Assembly: GCA_003142375.1 (NCBI GenBank)
Contig: PLME01000005.1
Span: 63,180 to 114,581 of the forward strand
DNA length: 51,402 nt
Direction: 5' to 3'
Source of the DNA: Dehalococcoidia bacterium
Lineage (GTDB): Bacteria; Chloroflexota; Dehalococcoidia; GIF9; UBA5629
The notes beneath the pieces are model-generated. The model did no database searches, was not told where the DNA came from, and saw only the letters and a program-made list of their open reading frames with translations. Within the stretch, counting starts at the first letter, position 1. Each line of letters begins with the position of its first letter. Shown here one piece after another: positions 8,136-17,427 of the stretch. The translations under genes and the position numbers were made by a program.

Positions 8136-8789
8136 GTGGCTTTTAACAGGGGAAAATACCTGGTACCGAGCGAGCTTTGCGATTTTGATGGCAGCATAGC
8201 TATCAGGCGCAGGGCGCTGGAGCTTACCGCCAACTGCCGTAGCCGAAAAGAGAAGTTGCAAAAGGTCTTTGATTTCGTGAAGGAGTTGCCCTACGGGCTC
8301 GATGATTGGGACTTGAAGGCTTCTGAAACCTTGAGAAAAGGCTGGGGGATGTGTTCCGGTAAGACTAATTTGCTGGTGGCCATGTTAAGGTCGATTGGAA
8401 TCCCGGCCAGGTACCGCTTATACAGGATAAAGGCTGAAGCCGTATTGTGGAACCAGGTGGGGAAATTGGAGGGGAAAGCACAGCGCTTAAAGGAACTGGG
8501 AGAGGAACGTGACCATGTGGACTGCGAGGTATGGCTGGGAAGATGGATGGATTGCGATCCAGGGCGGGATACTGCCATGGAGCGGGGAATACTCAAACTG
8601 GGAGGAGCGCTGGAAAGACGCAAAATCACCGATAGCCGGGGGAAAGTGCATTATTTAAGGCCGGCTGTCTTCGATCAGTGGGCCCGAGCCAGGCAGGCGC
8701 GCAGGAAATTTCGCTCGGACCGCACAGAGGTCTTCGCCGAGATCAACAAAGGTTTCCGGGAACTCAGGAAACTGGGTCTGCAGGGCTAA
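8136..8789 (+). CDS. Transglutaminase-like cysteine peptidase-fold protein
   Basis: A 217-residue protein with a transglutaminase-like core and no signal peptide. The likely triad is Cys73 in 'GMCSGKTNLLVAMLRSIGIPARYR', His127 in 'ERDHVDCEVWLG' and Asp141 in 'WMDCDPG'. The order and spacing fit the prokaryotic transglutaminase superfamily, most of whose members are proteases or amidases. It starts at a GTG two bases after the DUF167 stop; there is no better start inside the conserved region. The basic C-terminal 45 residues are extra. Substrate unknown; it shares an operon with mtaB, but a link to tRNA modification is not evident. Confidence 0.75.
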   Translation: MAFNRGKYLVPSELCDFDGSIAIRRRALELTANCRSRKEKLQKVFDFVKELPYGLDDWDLKASETLRKGWGMCSGKTNLLVAMLRSIGIPARYRLYRIKAEAVLWNQVGKLEGKAQRLKELGEERDHVDCEVWLGRWMDCDPGRDTAMERGILKLGGALERRKITDSRGKVHYLRPAVFDQWARARQARRKFRSDRTEVFAEINKGFRELRKLGLQG

Positions 8790-8822
8790 GCCTTATTTGC
8801 CGGCAAGTTCGCCCCACAGATA

Positions 8823-9689
8823 TTACTTAACATTTACAGTCACAGTTTGATATTGTGCCCCCCCGGGGTTAGTGACAATCATGGTGTAGGTAGTTGTCTC
8901 GTCGGGTGAGACCTGGGCGCTCCCCTCGGCTGAAATCGTACCGAGTCCTCCCTTATCTATGGTTACCGAGTCCCCGTTCACGGTTTGCCAGGAGAGCAAA
9001 GCCTTGTCACCTTTGTGGATTACATATGGATTAGCCGTGAAGTAATTTATAACCGGGGTCTCGAAATTGGGTAAAGCGCCCGATATTGTCACTGTCGTCG
9101 TAGCCAGGATTGAGCCCTGGTCGTTGGTGGCCGTAAGCTTGTATGTGGTAGTGAAACGGGGTGCAATAATCTGGCTTGAGCCTTGTACCGGAATGATCCT
9201 CAAGCCGGGGTCGATGACTACATCAAAGGCATTTTGCACATCCCAGCTTATTACGATGGGGTAATCAGCGATGGTGTTAACCGGCAGGACCGAGAAAACC
9301 GCCACATAAGGAAGATTAAAGATGGAGCCGGCGGCAGGTAACGCTCCGGTTATTAATACCTGAGTCGTTGCGGTAGAACTCCCGTACTGGTTTGTGGCTG
9401 TCAATTTGTAAGTAGTCGTAGAACCCGGTGTTATAGAACGATTGCCTGACAGTGCAACCGCGCCGATTCCCTGGTCGATACTCACGGTGCTGGCGTTGCT
9501 GACTTCCCACCGGAGAGTGGCGGATGCCCCTGCCGCAAGACTGGATGGAGTTGCCTCAAATGTGGTGATAGCCGGCACCGGCTGGCTGGAGGCGCTCGAA
9601 GATGTGGAAGTCGATGGTGGAGCCGATACCGTTATGCAGCCTGCTGCCAGAATTAATGTCGCAACCATTAACAGTAGTACTTTTCCCAT
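8823..9689 (-). CDS. Lipoprotein with three Ig-like repeats
   Basis: A 288-residue exported protein. The signal helix 'KVLLLMVATLILAAGC' ends in a lipobox with Cys18. A Ser/Pro linker follows, then three beta-sandwich repeats of about 85 residues. Each contains a version of 'LRWEVSNASTVSIDQGIG', then 'GSTTTYKLTATNQYGS' and 'TTQVLITGALP'; they start near residues 41, 126 and 213. This repeat occurs in Chloroflexota and other bacterial surface proteins; it is structural and has no catalytic residues. AGGAGGGATAAAATG gives a certain start. It is transcribed alone, tail to tail with the transglutaminase-like gene. Confidence 0.85.
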   Translation of the reverse strand: MGKVLLLMVATLILAAGCITVSAPPSTSTSSSASSQPVPAITTFEATPSSLAAGASATLRWEVSNASTVSIDQGIGAVALSGNRSITPGSTTTYKLTATNQYGSSTATTQVLITGALPAAGSIFNLPYVAVFSVLPVNTIADYPIVISWDVQNAFDVVIDPGLRIIPVQGSSQIIAPRFTTTYKLTATNDQGSILATTTVTISGALPNFETPVINYFTANPYVIHKGDKALLSWQTVNGDSVTIDKGGLGTISAEGSAQVSPDETTTYTMIVTNPGGAQYQTVTVNVK

Positions 9690-9741
9690 TTTATCCCTCC
9701 TGAAACCTGAAGATTTCTAACGGCAATGCGAACGATGATCG

Positions 9742-10215
9742 TTACATTTTCTTTAATATGTCAATAACTTCGTTAATATCGGGAAGTTGGCTGAGGGGGT
9801 AAGTTTTAAAGAATGTAATGATACCCTTGTCATCTACTATGATATTGGCCCTTTCGGAGAACCCGTTTTTCTGGCGAAAAATATTAAACAGGGCGGCCAC
9901 CTCTCCGTGCGGCCAGAAATCTGAAAGAAGGCGTATCTTTTTCCAACCATGATGGTCTGCCCAGGCTTTTTTAGATGGTACGGGATCAACACTCATTCCT
10001 AGCGGCAATGTTTTTAGGGACTCCAAAACAGTATAGTTATCTTCGATAGATTGCATCTGGTTGGTGCAGACCAGCGTCCACGCCAGCGGGTGGAAGGAAA
10101 GCAAAACACATTTTCCTTTTTGGTCAGAAAGTTTGAGATCCTTGCCATCCTGGTCCTTTAAAGTGAAATCAGGCGCAGAAATACCCACTTCATGTTGCAT
10201 CGTATACTCAGCCAA
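9742..10215 (-). CDS. Peroxiredoxin-like (AhpC/TSA, redoxin) protein
   Basis: A 157-residue thioredoxin-fold protein: 'GISAPDFTLKDQDGKDLKLSD' is the usual peroxiredoxin start. The peroxidatic Cys is Cys50 in 'FHPLAWTLVCTNQM', with Pro43 and Thr47 in the PxxxTxxC arrangement, and an Arg in 'SERANIIVDDKG' matches the active-site Arg. The only other Cys is Cys36, so no classic C-terminal resolving Cys exists; recycling may need an external thiol. A TTG start at 10215 is preferred because AGGAGG lies 7 bases before it; the next ATG is 15 bases further in. It probably removes peroxide in the cytoplasm, alongside the rubrerythrin encoded 10 kb away. Confidence 0.85.
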   Translation of the reverse strand: MAEYTMQHEVGISAPDFTLKDQDGKDLKLSDQKGKCVLLSFHPLAWTLVCTNQMQSIEDNYTVLESLKTLPLGMSVDPVPSKKAWADHHGWKKIRLLSDFWPHGEVAALFNIFRQKNGFSERANIIVDDKGIITFFKTYPLSQLPDINEVIDILKKM

Positions 10216-10439
10216 TTGTCTACCTCCTTTCCTCGTCGGGGATCTGTGGTTTATATAATTATAATACTTGTTTTAGGCATCGGGATTTTTGCTATCAACT
10301 GGTCTACAAATGAGGCGTTTAGCATAAAATCGATTTGTGCTATAATGTGAATTTGTTCGGGCGATTCAGCAGCCAAATCCGAAGCTGTTTGTAGGCTATC
10401 GATCCGGGCAAAACCAAGTAACAATAAAGGAGTTAAATC

Positions 10440-11624
10440 ATGGATTTCAGATTGACCCCTGAGCAAGATGCTCGAAAGAAAGAGTTCTACAGGGTATGCA
10501 AAGAGCTCTATGACAAAAAACCTGCTTCATACAGCGGCATCGAATCTAAAAACCATATCGATGAATGCTGGGATTTTCACCGCTTTTGTGCCAGAGAGTA
10601 TGGAAAGCGCGGCTGGTTAACTTTCGGATGGCCGGCTGAATACGGCGGCGCCGGCGATATGATGGATAAGGTATTGTTCAGCGAGGCAGTCGGATACTTT
10701 GGTTTGCCCGGTGTTGATGAATTTGGCGTAGCTATGCTGGCACCCACTCTTCTGGCTGCAGCCAGCGAAGAAATCAAGAAGAAATTCCTCCCCGGGATAG
10801 CATCCGGCGAAACAATGTGGTGTGAGCTCTGGAGTGAGCCCAACGCTGGTTCGGACCTGGCCGGGTTGACTACCACCGCTATCAAGAAAGGCGACGAATA
10901 TATCGTGAACGGGCAGAAAACCTGGAATACGAGCGCCCACAGGGCAGACTGGGCATTCGGTGTATATAGGAATGACCCGCAGGCGCCTAAACACAAGAAT
11001 CTTACATTCCTTTTGTGCGATATGAAATCTCCGGGTATTACGGTCAAAGGTATACCCTATATGGACGGCTCTCATATATACAACGAAGTATATATGGATG
11101 ATGTGCATATCCCTGCCAACCAGATAGTGGGGAAAGATGGAGGAGGTTGGGCCGTTGTCAATGTGCTGGCAGGTTTCGAAAGGTCTAATATCGGCCTGGT
11201 TTACGGCCTGTTAAGCGCCATAGAGCACCTGGTTGCTTACTGCAATGAGACCAAGCGCAACGGCGTACTCCTTTCCAAAGACCCCATAATCAGGAACCGC
11301 ATCTCCGACCTGGCTACCGGCCTGGAAGCTGTTCGCACCCTGGCACTGCATATTGCTGATCAGCAGAGCCGCCATGAAATGGGACTTATGGACGCTGCCG
11401 CCGTCAAAGTTTTCTCGAGCGAGCTTATGGAAAAAATGGCTCAGATTTCCACCGATCTTCTTGGCCCTTATGGGCAGGTCAGCCATTCCAAGTTTGCCAA
11501 GATGAATGGAAATTGGGAATCGATGTACCAGACCTGCTTTGTACCCATTGTTTCAATGGGCACCAATGAGATCCAGCGCAATATTATCGCCTGGTACGGT
11601 CTTGGCCTGCCGAGGATGAAATAA
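10440..11624 (+). CDS. Acyl-CoA dehydrogenase
   Basis: A 394-residue FAD-dependent acyl-CoA dehydrogenase. The order is N-terminal helices, then 'MWCELWSEPNAGSDLAGLTTTAIKKGDEYIVNGQKTWNTSAHRADW' (the flavin and substrate loop; about 126-170), then the C-terminal helical domain ending 'MGTNEIQRNIIAWYGLGLPR'. The start ATG follows AAAGGAG. It should oxidise an acyl-CoA to the enoyl-CoA and pass electrons to an ETF; no ETF gene lies in the window. The C-terminal pattern resembles the FadE-type dehydrogenases used for branched or cyclic acyl-CoAs, but the substrate is unknown. A strong terminator follows and icmF lies next downstream, so the gene is its own unit though thematically related. Confidence 0.92.
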   Translation: MDFRLTPEQDARKKEFYRVCKELYDKKPASYSGIESKNHIDECWDFHRFCAREYGKRGWLTFGWPAEYGGAGDMMDKVLFSEAVGYFGLPGVDEFGVAMLAPTLLAAASEEIKKKFLPGIASGETMWCELWSEPNAGSDLAGLTTTAIKKGDEYIVNGQKTWNTSAHRADWAFGVYRNDPQAPKHKNLTFLLCDMKSPGITVKGIPYMDGSHIYNEVYMDDVHIPANQIVGKDGGGWAVVNVLAGFERSNIGLVYGLLSAIEHLVAYCNETKRNGVLLSKDPIIRNRISDLATGLEAVRTLALHIADQQSRHEMGLMDAAAVKVFSSELMEKMAQISTDLLGPYGQVSHSKFAKMNGNWESMYQTCFVPIVSMGTNEIQRNIIAWYGLGLPRMK

Positions 11625-11658
11625 TCTGAAGCTGGCATTCTAAGCGGTTGATCTTTGG

Positions 11659-11696
11659 GTCCGGGCTGCTCATTAGACGGCCCGGACTATTTTTTC
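11659..11696 (+). terminator. Rho-independent terminator after the acyl-CoA dehydrogenase gene
   Basis: Perfect arms GTCCGGGC (11659-11666) and GCCCGGAC (11680-11687) are followed by TATTTTTT. It separates the dehydrogenase transcript from icmF. Confidence 0.85.
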
Positions 11697-11803
11697 GGGG
11701 AGAGTGATTATGTGTGGACATATTTTCCATTCCAGAGTGTTTTATCGTAAAATAGGGTGAATTTTGCCAATCGTACCGGGTATTATTAATAAAAGAGGCA
11801 GTT

Positions 11804-14800
11804 ATGGGTGAAAATAGGAGTGGCCGCTATGAGCTTAAGCATCAGGTAAGAGTGGTCACGGCAACCAGCCTATTTGATGGGCATGATGCGGCCATAAATA
11901 TAATGCGCAGGTTAATCCAATCGGGTGGTGCGGAGGTAATTCATCTTGGCCACAGCCGCTCGGTCTACGAGGTTGTGGAGGCTGCCATACAGGAAGATGT
12001 ACAGGCAATAGCCGTATCATCGTATCAAGGCGGCCACATAGAATACTTCAAATACATGCATGACATGCTGGCGGAAAGAGGAGCCGGCCACATCCGCATA
12101 TTCGGGGGTGGTGGAGGCGTCATAAGGCCTAGCGAAATCAAAGAATTACAGCAATATGGCATAGAGCGTATATATGATCCCGAGGATGGAAGGAAGATCG
12201 GGCTGACGGGGATGATCGATGATCTGCTTCAGCGCTCCGATTTCCACACGATAAATATCGATTCGCACCATGATAAATCTAAGAGCGGTGCCGGGATACC
12301 GGAGCTGGGGAATCTGGAGAAAAAGCAACCTGTCATTGTCGCCCGCATGATTACACTGGCGGAGATGGGCGTAGAGCCCTGGAAAAAACTGGCTCCGACC
12401 ATATACGAAAAAGCGAAGCTCAGTAAGGCCCCGGTTATAGGTATTACAGGAACAGGCGGCGCCGGAAAAAGTTCCTTACTGGACGAACTTGTACTCCGTT
12501 TTCGACGGGACAACCCAAGTAAAACCGTGGCCATTCTCTCTGCGGACCCTTCAAAAAGACGTACAGGAGGGGCGTTGCTCGGCGACCGCATCCGCATGAA
12601 CAATGTATACGGGGATGGCGTTTATATGCGCTCCCTGGCCACGCGTGGCTCGAAAACCGAGCTTCCAGATGTTATCCAGGATGCCATCGCTATCGTAAAG
12701 ACCGCCGGATACGATTTAATACTTGTAGAAACGGCCGGTATAGGGCAGGGTGATACTGCGGTAGTGGACATATCGGATATTTGCCTTTACGTTATGACTT
12801 CCGAATATGGGGCGCCCTCGCAACTGGAAAAAATAGACATGCTCGATTTCGGGGATATCATAGTCCTTAATAAGTTCGACCGCAAAGGATCGGAGGATGC
12901 TCTAAGAGATGTACGCAGGCAACTGCGCCGTGCGCGTCATCAGTTCGAGGGCGCGTTGGAAGACATGCCGGTATTCGGGACGATTGCCGCCAGGCACAAT
13001 GACGAAGGAATAAATGGACTTTATCACGGGCTGACAGATTTAATAAAGAATAAGACAGGAGCCAAATTCGAGTGCCATATACCTGATCACAGGGCGGCCA
13101 GGACCAGTGCTGTAGGATATATCATCCCTCCTGAACGCATTCGCTACCTGGGTGAGATCGCCGGAACCGTCAGGGAATATAAAAAAATGGCGCGCCATCA
13201 AGCGGAAATAGCGCGCCGTCTACAGCATCTGCGTGCCGCACTGCTCGAGGTGAAGGACGAAAGCGCAAAAGAAGAGATTGAAAAAAGCATGAGCCACCTG
13301 TGTTCGAAACAGTCCAACGAAGCTCTTCAATTGTTGGAAAGCTGGAATGACGTGCGTAATGCATATGCCGGGGAAGTTTTCCGTTATAAGGTGCGTGACC
13401 AGGAATACAGTGTGCAATTGATTCAACCAACTCTCTCAGGCACGCATATACGACGTGTGATCGTGCCCGATTTAAAAGACGACGGCAGCAAGTTGGAATA
13501 TCTCATACTTGAGAATGTGCCCGGCAAATTCCCTTATACAGCCGGTGTGTTTCCATTCAGGCGCCAGGGCGAGGAGCCAAGGCGCCAGTTTGCTGGTGAG
13601 GGGGGACCGGTACGTACTAACTTAAGATTCCACTTTGTGTCGCAGGGCGAAAATGCTAAAAGGCTTTCCACGGCATTTGATTCGGTTACTCTGTACGGTG
13701 AAGACCCTCAGGAGAGGCCGGATATCTTCGGCAAGGTCGGCGAGTCAGGCGTCTCGATCTGTACCATAGAAGATATAAAGAAACTATATGCAGGCTTCGA
13801 CCTGTGCTCTCCCGATACGTCGGTTTCCATGACGATCAACGGTCCGGCGCCGGTTATGCTGGCCTTTTTCCTGAATTCTGCCATCGATCAACAGATCGAC
13901 AGATTCAAGGAGGAACAGGGAAGGGCGCCCACAGAAGTTGAACGCGAACAGATCAAAGCCCGCACGCTTAACGGTGTAAGGGGCACCGTGCAGGCCGATA
14001 TACTCAAGGAAGATCAGGGACAGAACACCTGCATTTTTTCAACCGAATTTGCCCTCAAGATGATGGGAGATATCCAGGAATATTTTATCAAGCATGACGT
14101 GCGTAATTACTATTCGGTGTCCATCTCGGGGTATCACATTGCCGAGGCGGGAGCCAACCCTATAACTCAAGTGGCGTTCACACTTGCCAACGGGTTTACC
14201 TACATTGAATACTACCTCGAACGCGGTTTTCCTATCGATTCGTTTGCTCCCAATCTGTCTTTCTTTTTCTCCAACGGCATGGATGCCGAGTATTCGGTTA
14301 TAGGAAGGGTGGCGCGCAGGATATGGGCGGTGGCTATGAAAAAGAAATATAACGCCAATGACCGCAGTTGTCAGCTTAAGTACCATATTCAGACCTCCGG
14401 CAGGTCCCTGCATGCGCAGGAAATACAATTTAACGATATCCGCACGACTCTTCAGGCGTTGCTGGCTTTTTATGATAACTGCAATTCCCTGCACACAAAC
14501 TCATATGATGAAGCTATAACTACGCCCACTGAAGAATCGGTCAGGCGTGCCATGGCCATTCAAATGATCATAATGAGGGAATTCGGACTTACCGGGAACG
14601 AGAACGTCTGGCAGGGCTCTTATATGCTGGAGCAGTTAACGGAGTTGGTGGAAGAGGCCATACTGGATGAGTTTGAGCGGATTTCCAAAAGGGGCGGTGT
14701 GCTGGGAGCCATGGAGCTGCAATACCAGAGAGGCAAAATCCAGGATGAATCCCTGCTCTATGAGCAGCGCAAGCATTCAGGTGAATTGCCTATCATCGGC

Positions 14801-15082
14801 GTGAATACCTATATCAGTCCTAACAGCGAAGGCCTCATACCGGAACAAATTCAGCTTAGCCGCTCAACACCGGAAGAGAAGCAGCAACAATTGGATAACC
14901 TGAGGGATTTTCAAAAGCGTAACAAGGTTGCCGCTCAAGAAGCGCTGAAAAAGCTGCAACAGGTCGCCATGGAGGGCGGCAACATTTTCGAGGAGATTAT
15001 GCAGACTTCACGCGTTGCTTCTCTCGGGCAAATAACCGGCGCCCTCTATGAGGTGGGCGGCAAGTATCGCAGAAATATGTGA
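11804..15082 (+). CDS. icmF: Fused B12-dependent isobutyryl-CoA mutase (IcmF)
   Basis: A 1092-residue fusion that interconverts isobutyryl-CoA and n-butyryl-CoA with adenosylcobalamin. Order: B12-binding domain (about 14-145) with His27 in '[14 protein letters not shown]' as cobalt ligand; MeaB-like G-domain (about 205-420) with P-loop GTGGAGKS at 216-223 and 'NKFD' at 356-359; a helical linker; and the mutase barrel (about 530-1092). In the barrel Phe596 ('RRQFAGEG') and Gln740 ('KEDQGQNT') stand where methylmalonyl-CoA mutase has Tyr and Arg, which is the isobutyryl-type active site. Length matches the family. The G-domain loads and protects the cofactor. It probably links branched and straight C4 acids, for example from valine. 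RBS before the ATG is weak (AGAGG). Confidence 0.95.
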   Translation: MGENRSGRYELKHQVRVVTATSLFDGHDAAINIMRRLIQSGGAEVIHLGHSRSVYEVVEAAIQEDVQAIAVSSYQGGHIEYFKYMHDMLAERGAGHIRIFGGGGGVIRPSEIKELQQYGIERIYDPEDGRKIGLTGMIDDLLQRSDFHTINIDSHHDKSKSGAGIPELGNLEKKQPVIVARMITLAEMGVEPWKKLAPTIYEKAKLSKAPVIGITGTGGAGKSSLLDELVLRFRRDNPSKTVAILSADPSKRRTGGALLGDRIRMNNVYGDGVYMRSLATRGSKTELPDVIQDAIAIVKTAGYDLILVETAGIGQGDTAVVDISDICLYVMTSEYGAPSQLEKIDMLDFGDIIVLNKFDRKGSEDALRDVRRQLRRARHQFEGALEDMPVFGTIAARHNDEGINGLYHGLTDLIKNKTGAKFECHIPDHRAARTSAVGYIIPPERIRYLGEIAGTVREYKKMARHQAEIARRLQHLRAALLEVKDESAKEEIEKSMSHLCSKQSNEALQLLESWNDVRNAYAGEVFRYKVRDQEYSVQLIQPTLSGTHIRRVIVPDLKDDGSKLEYLILENVPGKFPYTAGVFPFRRQGEEPRRQFAGEGGPVRTNLRFHFVSQGENAKRLSTAFDSVTLYGEDPQERPDIFGKVGESGVSICTIEDIKKLYAGFDLCSPDTSVSMTINGPAPVMLAFFLNSAIDQQIDRFKEEQGRAPTEVEREQIKARTLNGVRGTVQADILKEDQGQNTCIFSTEFALKMMGDIQEYFIKHDVRNYYSVSISGYHIAEAGANPITQVAFTLANGFTYIEYYLERGFPIDSFAPNLSFFFSNGMDAEYSVIGRVARRIWAVAMKKKYNANDRSCQLKYHIQTSGRSLHAQEIQFNDIRTTLQALLAFYDNCNSLHTNSYDEAITTPTEESVRRAMAIQMIIMREFGLTGNENVWQGSYMLEQLTELVEEAILDEFERISKRGGVLGAMELQYQRGKIQDESLLYEQRKHSGELPIIGVNTYISPNSEGLIPEQIQLSRSTPEEKQQQLDNLRDFQKRNKVAAQEALKKLQQVAMEGGNIFEEIMQTSRVASLGQITGALYEVGGKYRRNM

Positions 15083-15101
15083 CTTCCGTTTTGTCCCATA
15101 A

Positions 15102-15686
15102 TTAACCTTCCTTAGTTATACCCATTATCTCTTTTATTTTGCCGTAGCATAGAAGCATATCTCTCGACTCAACTTTGATTTCTGCAGAGGGAAATGCAAT
15201 CACCTCTCCATCCCGTTCAAGAGCTAATATGCCTATCGAAGGTTTACAGAGGGGCGAATCGTTGAGCGCCGCATCGGCATTACGCAGGGCATGCTGCATG
15301 GATATTCTAAAAACTCCGTATTCCCCCTCGCGGTGCAGCAGGTCCCAGTCGGTTATAGCCTGGTTCAGGAAGCTCTTTTTACGCATGAACCTGACCATGG
15401 CGTCACTCACGCGGTCCATCATTCCCAGCCATATGAACAACCCACAGGCCACAAGCAGAACTGCCACCCAGATCAGATGGGGTACGGGAATACTGGTTAT
15501 ATTAGATTGCACTGAAATAATGATCAGAATAAGCACCGTGACAAAGCCGGCATTGCCGAAAAACATAAGCCAGGTGACGATCCATCGCCTTGAAGAATGG
15601 CTAACCACAGTTTCGGCATCCTTGGTGGTAAAACCGGTACCGCTTAGAGCTGACAGGGCCTGAAAATGCGCCCTGGAGCGTTCCAA
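15102..15686 (-). CDS. TrkA_C-type membrane protein, N-terminus interrupted by a stop codon
   Basis: A 194-residue protein with two membrane helices (about 33-58 and 70-90) after the conserved segment 'HFQALSALSGTGFTTKDAE', then a cytoplasmic part ending in a TrkA_C/RCK_C-like domain ('GILALERDGEVIAFPSAEIKVESRDMLLCYG'). The family resembles K+ channel or transporter regulators. The only start is a TTG at 15686 with GAGGAG directly abutting it, which is a poor initiation site. Upstream in the same frame, past a TGA at 15710-15708, lies a segment reading 'VKLIFSLSLAVV...MRIG', which looks like the first membrane helix expected in this family. The gene may therefore be a pseudogene by nonsense mutation, or the TGA may be a sequencing error. 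Ion specificity unknown. Confidence 0.6.
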   Translation of the reverse strand: MERSRAHFQALSALSGTGFTTKDAETVVSHSSRRWIVTWLMFFGNAGFVTVLILIIISVQSNITSIPVPHLIWVAVLLVACGLFIWLGMMDRVSDAMVRFMRKKSFLNQAITDWDLLHREGEYGVFRISMQHALRNADAALNDSPLCKPSIGILALERDGEVIAFPSAEIKVESRDMLLCYGKIKEIMGITKEG

Positions 15687-15798
15687 CTCCTCTTTTTTAA
15701 ATCCAAATCAGTCGACAGATTGGCCTATTCTCATGAATTCAATAGAATTATGGACGACTGCAAGACTGAGGCTGAATATCAGCTTAACCTGTGGAAGG

Positions 15799-16680
15799 TC
15801 AACTGTCCTGGCGTTTGCGTTTGAGAAAATACTCGATATCTTTAATTATTTGATCATCGCCTTCAACTTCGGTGCCGAAGGAACTTCCTTCCAGGTCATA
15901 TTGTGTTTCAAGCGATTTTAGAAAATCATTCATTTGCTCGTTTTCAGTCAACATCTTATTCAGTTCCTGGTACAATTTGTGCGCCGACCTTTTAAGCTCA
16001 TGCAGATCGATGCTGACGCCCAGTATTGAGGCCAGCTTCTTGACCATTTCCAGACACACCATAGGGTTATTTTCGGAGCGTATATAGAATGGAATGTGTC
16101 CCCATAAGCTGACAGCGGGTATTCTTCTGTGGGCAAACATATTCATCAGAAGCCCGTGTATGCTGCTTGGGCCGCTATAATCGATGGGCTCAACATTGAA
16201 TTTCTTTAGCACTTCCAGCATGCCTCGATCATTGACAAGCCCGCTGATGCGTGTCTCACGTGTGTGAGGTATCCTGTCGTAGAGTCCTCCGATGAAATAA
16301 GCACGGCGCACCTTATAAAATCCGGCGAGGTCTGCAATCATTTCTGCATACAATTGCCAATGCACTTGCGGCTCTATGCCTGTCAGAAAGATAAGGTCGT
16401 TATCGCCTTCGCTATTCTTCCAGTAATATAGTCCATTTCTGGGAACATTTAGAGGGCTAATTATGCCCTTCTCTATATTTATGGTGGGACGTATTTTCGT
16501 AAAATCGTAATAATCGTCCGATTTTACCTCTGCCAGTTTGACAGCGGGCAATTTATCTATTAGATAGGAGACTGCGCTGGTCGATACCTGGGCGGCATCA
16601 GGCCAGCCCAAAAAGGCTGCTACCAAATCCGGCTTGCGCACGTTTGGTTGCATGTAGTAGACGATATCGCCCCGCTGCAT
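15799..16680 (-). CDS. PAC2 family protein (proteasome-assembly-chaperone-like)
   Basis: A 293-residue soluble protein of the PAC2 family. 'KPDLVAAFLGWPDAAQVSTSAVSYLIDKL' matches the family's first strand and helix, 'YYDFTKIRPT' the second block, and 'VRRAYFIGGLYDRIPHTRETRISGLVND' with 'GPSSIHGLLMNMFAHRRIPAVSLWGHIPFYI' the core. In archaea and actinobacteria such proteins are related to proteasome assembly chaperones; in most other bacteria the role is unknown. The C-terminal 90 residues are helical and acidic. It starts 6 bases after the stop of the PKD lipoprotein upstream, so the two are probably co-transcribed. No clear Shine-Dalgarno site is seen; an in-frame ATG at codon 10 is an alternative start. 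Confidence 0.85.
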   Translation of the reverse strand: MQRGDIVYYMQPNVRKPDLVAAFLGWPDAAQVSTSAVSYLIDKLPAVKLAEVKSDDYYDFTKIRPTINIEKGIISPLNVPRNGLYYWKNSEGDNDLIFLTGIEPQVHWQLYAEMIADLAGFYKVRRAYFIGGLYDRIPHTRETRISGLVNDRGMLEVLKKFNVEPIDYSGPSSIHGLLMNMFAHRRIPAVSLWGHIPFYIRSENNPMVCLEMVKKLASILGVSIDLHELKRSAHKLYQELNKMLTENEQMNDFLKSLETQYDLEGSSFGTEVEGDDQIIKDIEYFLKRKRQDS

Positions 16681-16686
16681 ACAATT

Positions 16687-17391
16687 TTAATTACCGCAAC
16701 AAAAAACTTTGAAGTTGACGGTACCTTTGCCTTTATTACCGGTGTGGTCAATAATGTTTACATCCACTGTGTAATCACCGGCCGCTCCTGGTGCGATCCA
16801 GGTCACCGAGCTAGCAATGCCATCGTCGATTCCTTTGGCCTGAAGCTTACCGTTGGAAGCGCTCCACTTATATCTGAAGCTGTTATCGTCCTTATCCTCC
16901 ACCACAACCTGAATTTTGGAAGCGGTCCATATGCGTACCCTTTTAGCGGCGGTCACTACGTCTTCAGCAGGCAGTTTCATTTTCACTATTATGGGGGCAT
17001 CTTGCGATATAGTGCCGTCCGAATTAATTATCACTTTTTCTTCGGCAACGGTTTTGGCCTCCCCTCCCTTACCATCCGTGACGGTCAGCGTGATATTGTA
17101 TTTGCCCATGGTGGCGGGTGATGTCCATGTGATAGTTGGCCCCTGTCCCGTTATGGTCCCGTTATCCGCCGTCCACGTATAAGTCAGGTTATCTCCGTCA
17201 GGATCCGATACTATGCTGGTCAGGGAACCCTCGGTTGACGGCAACCATGAAGTCTGGCCGACTATTTGATCGATAACGGGCGGCCGGTTGGCCTGCGGTT
17301 TCTCAGGTTGCTGTGCACACGACGGAATTAACATCGTCGCCGTCGCCATTAAAAGGACTAACAGACCGGTAATTTTGTTATTAATTTTCAT
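16687..17391 (-). CDS. Lipoprotein with PKD/Ig-like domains, paralogue B
   Basis: A 234-residue exported lipoprotein; the signal helix ends at 'LIPSC' with Cys25. Two beta-sandwich domains follow: a PKD-like one ('NLTYTWTADNGTITGQGPTITWTSP', about 66-90; 'GKYNITLTVTDGKGGEAKT') and a second one ('RVRIWTASKIQVVVEDKDDNSFRYKWSASNGKL', then 'APGAAGDYTVDVNIIDHTGNKGKGTVNFKV'). The protein ends in 'FCCGN', a vicinal Cys pair. It is about as long as, and clearly homologous to, the lipoprotein encoded next upstream at 17428-18150, so a local duplication happened. Role is probably extracellular binding or scaffold; no catalytic site is visible. Confidence 0.85.
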   Translation of the reverse strand: MKINNKITGLLVLLMATATMLIPSCAQQPEKPQANRPPVIDQIVGQTSWLPSTEGSLTSIVSDPDGDNLTYTWTADNGTITGQGPTITWTSPATMGKYNITLTVTDGKGGEAKTVAEEKVIINSDGTISQDAPIIVKMKLPAEDVVTAAKRVRIWTASKIQVVVEDKDDNSFRYKWSASNGKLQAKGIDDGIASSVTWIAPGAAGDYTVDVNIIDHTGNKGKGTVNFKVFCCGN

Positions 17392-17427
17392 AGCTTTTTC
17401 TTTTTACTAAAACTGCAGGATGGGCCG

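Noticed and set aside
15708-15710. TGA read as selenocysteine
   Set aside because: No selenoprotein family is involved, the residue is not at a redox site, and no obvious SECIS-like hairpin directly follows; a nonsense mutation or sequencing error is simpler.
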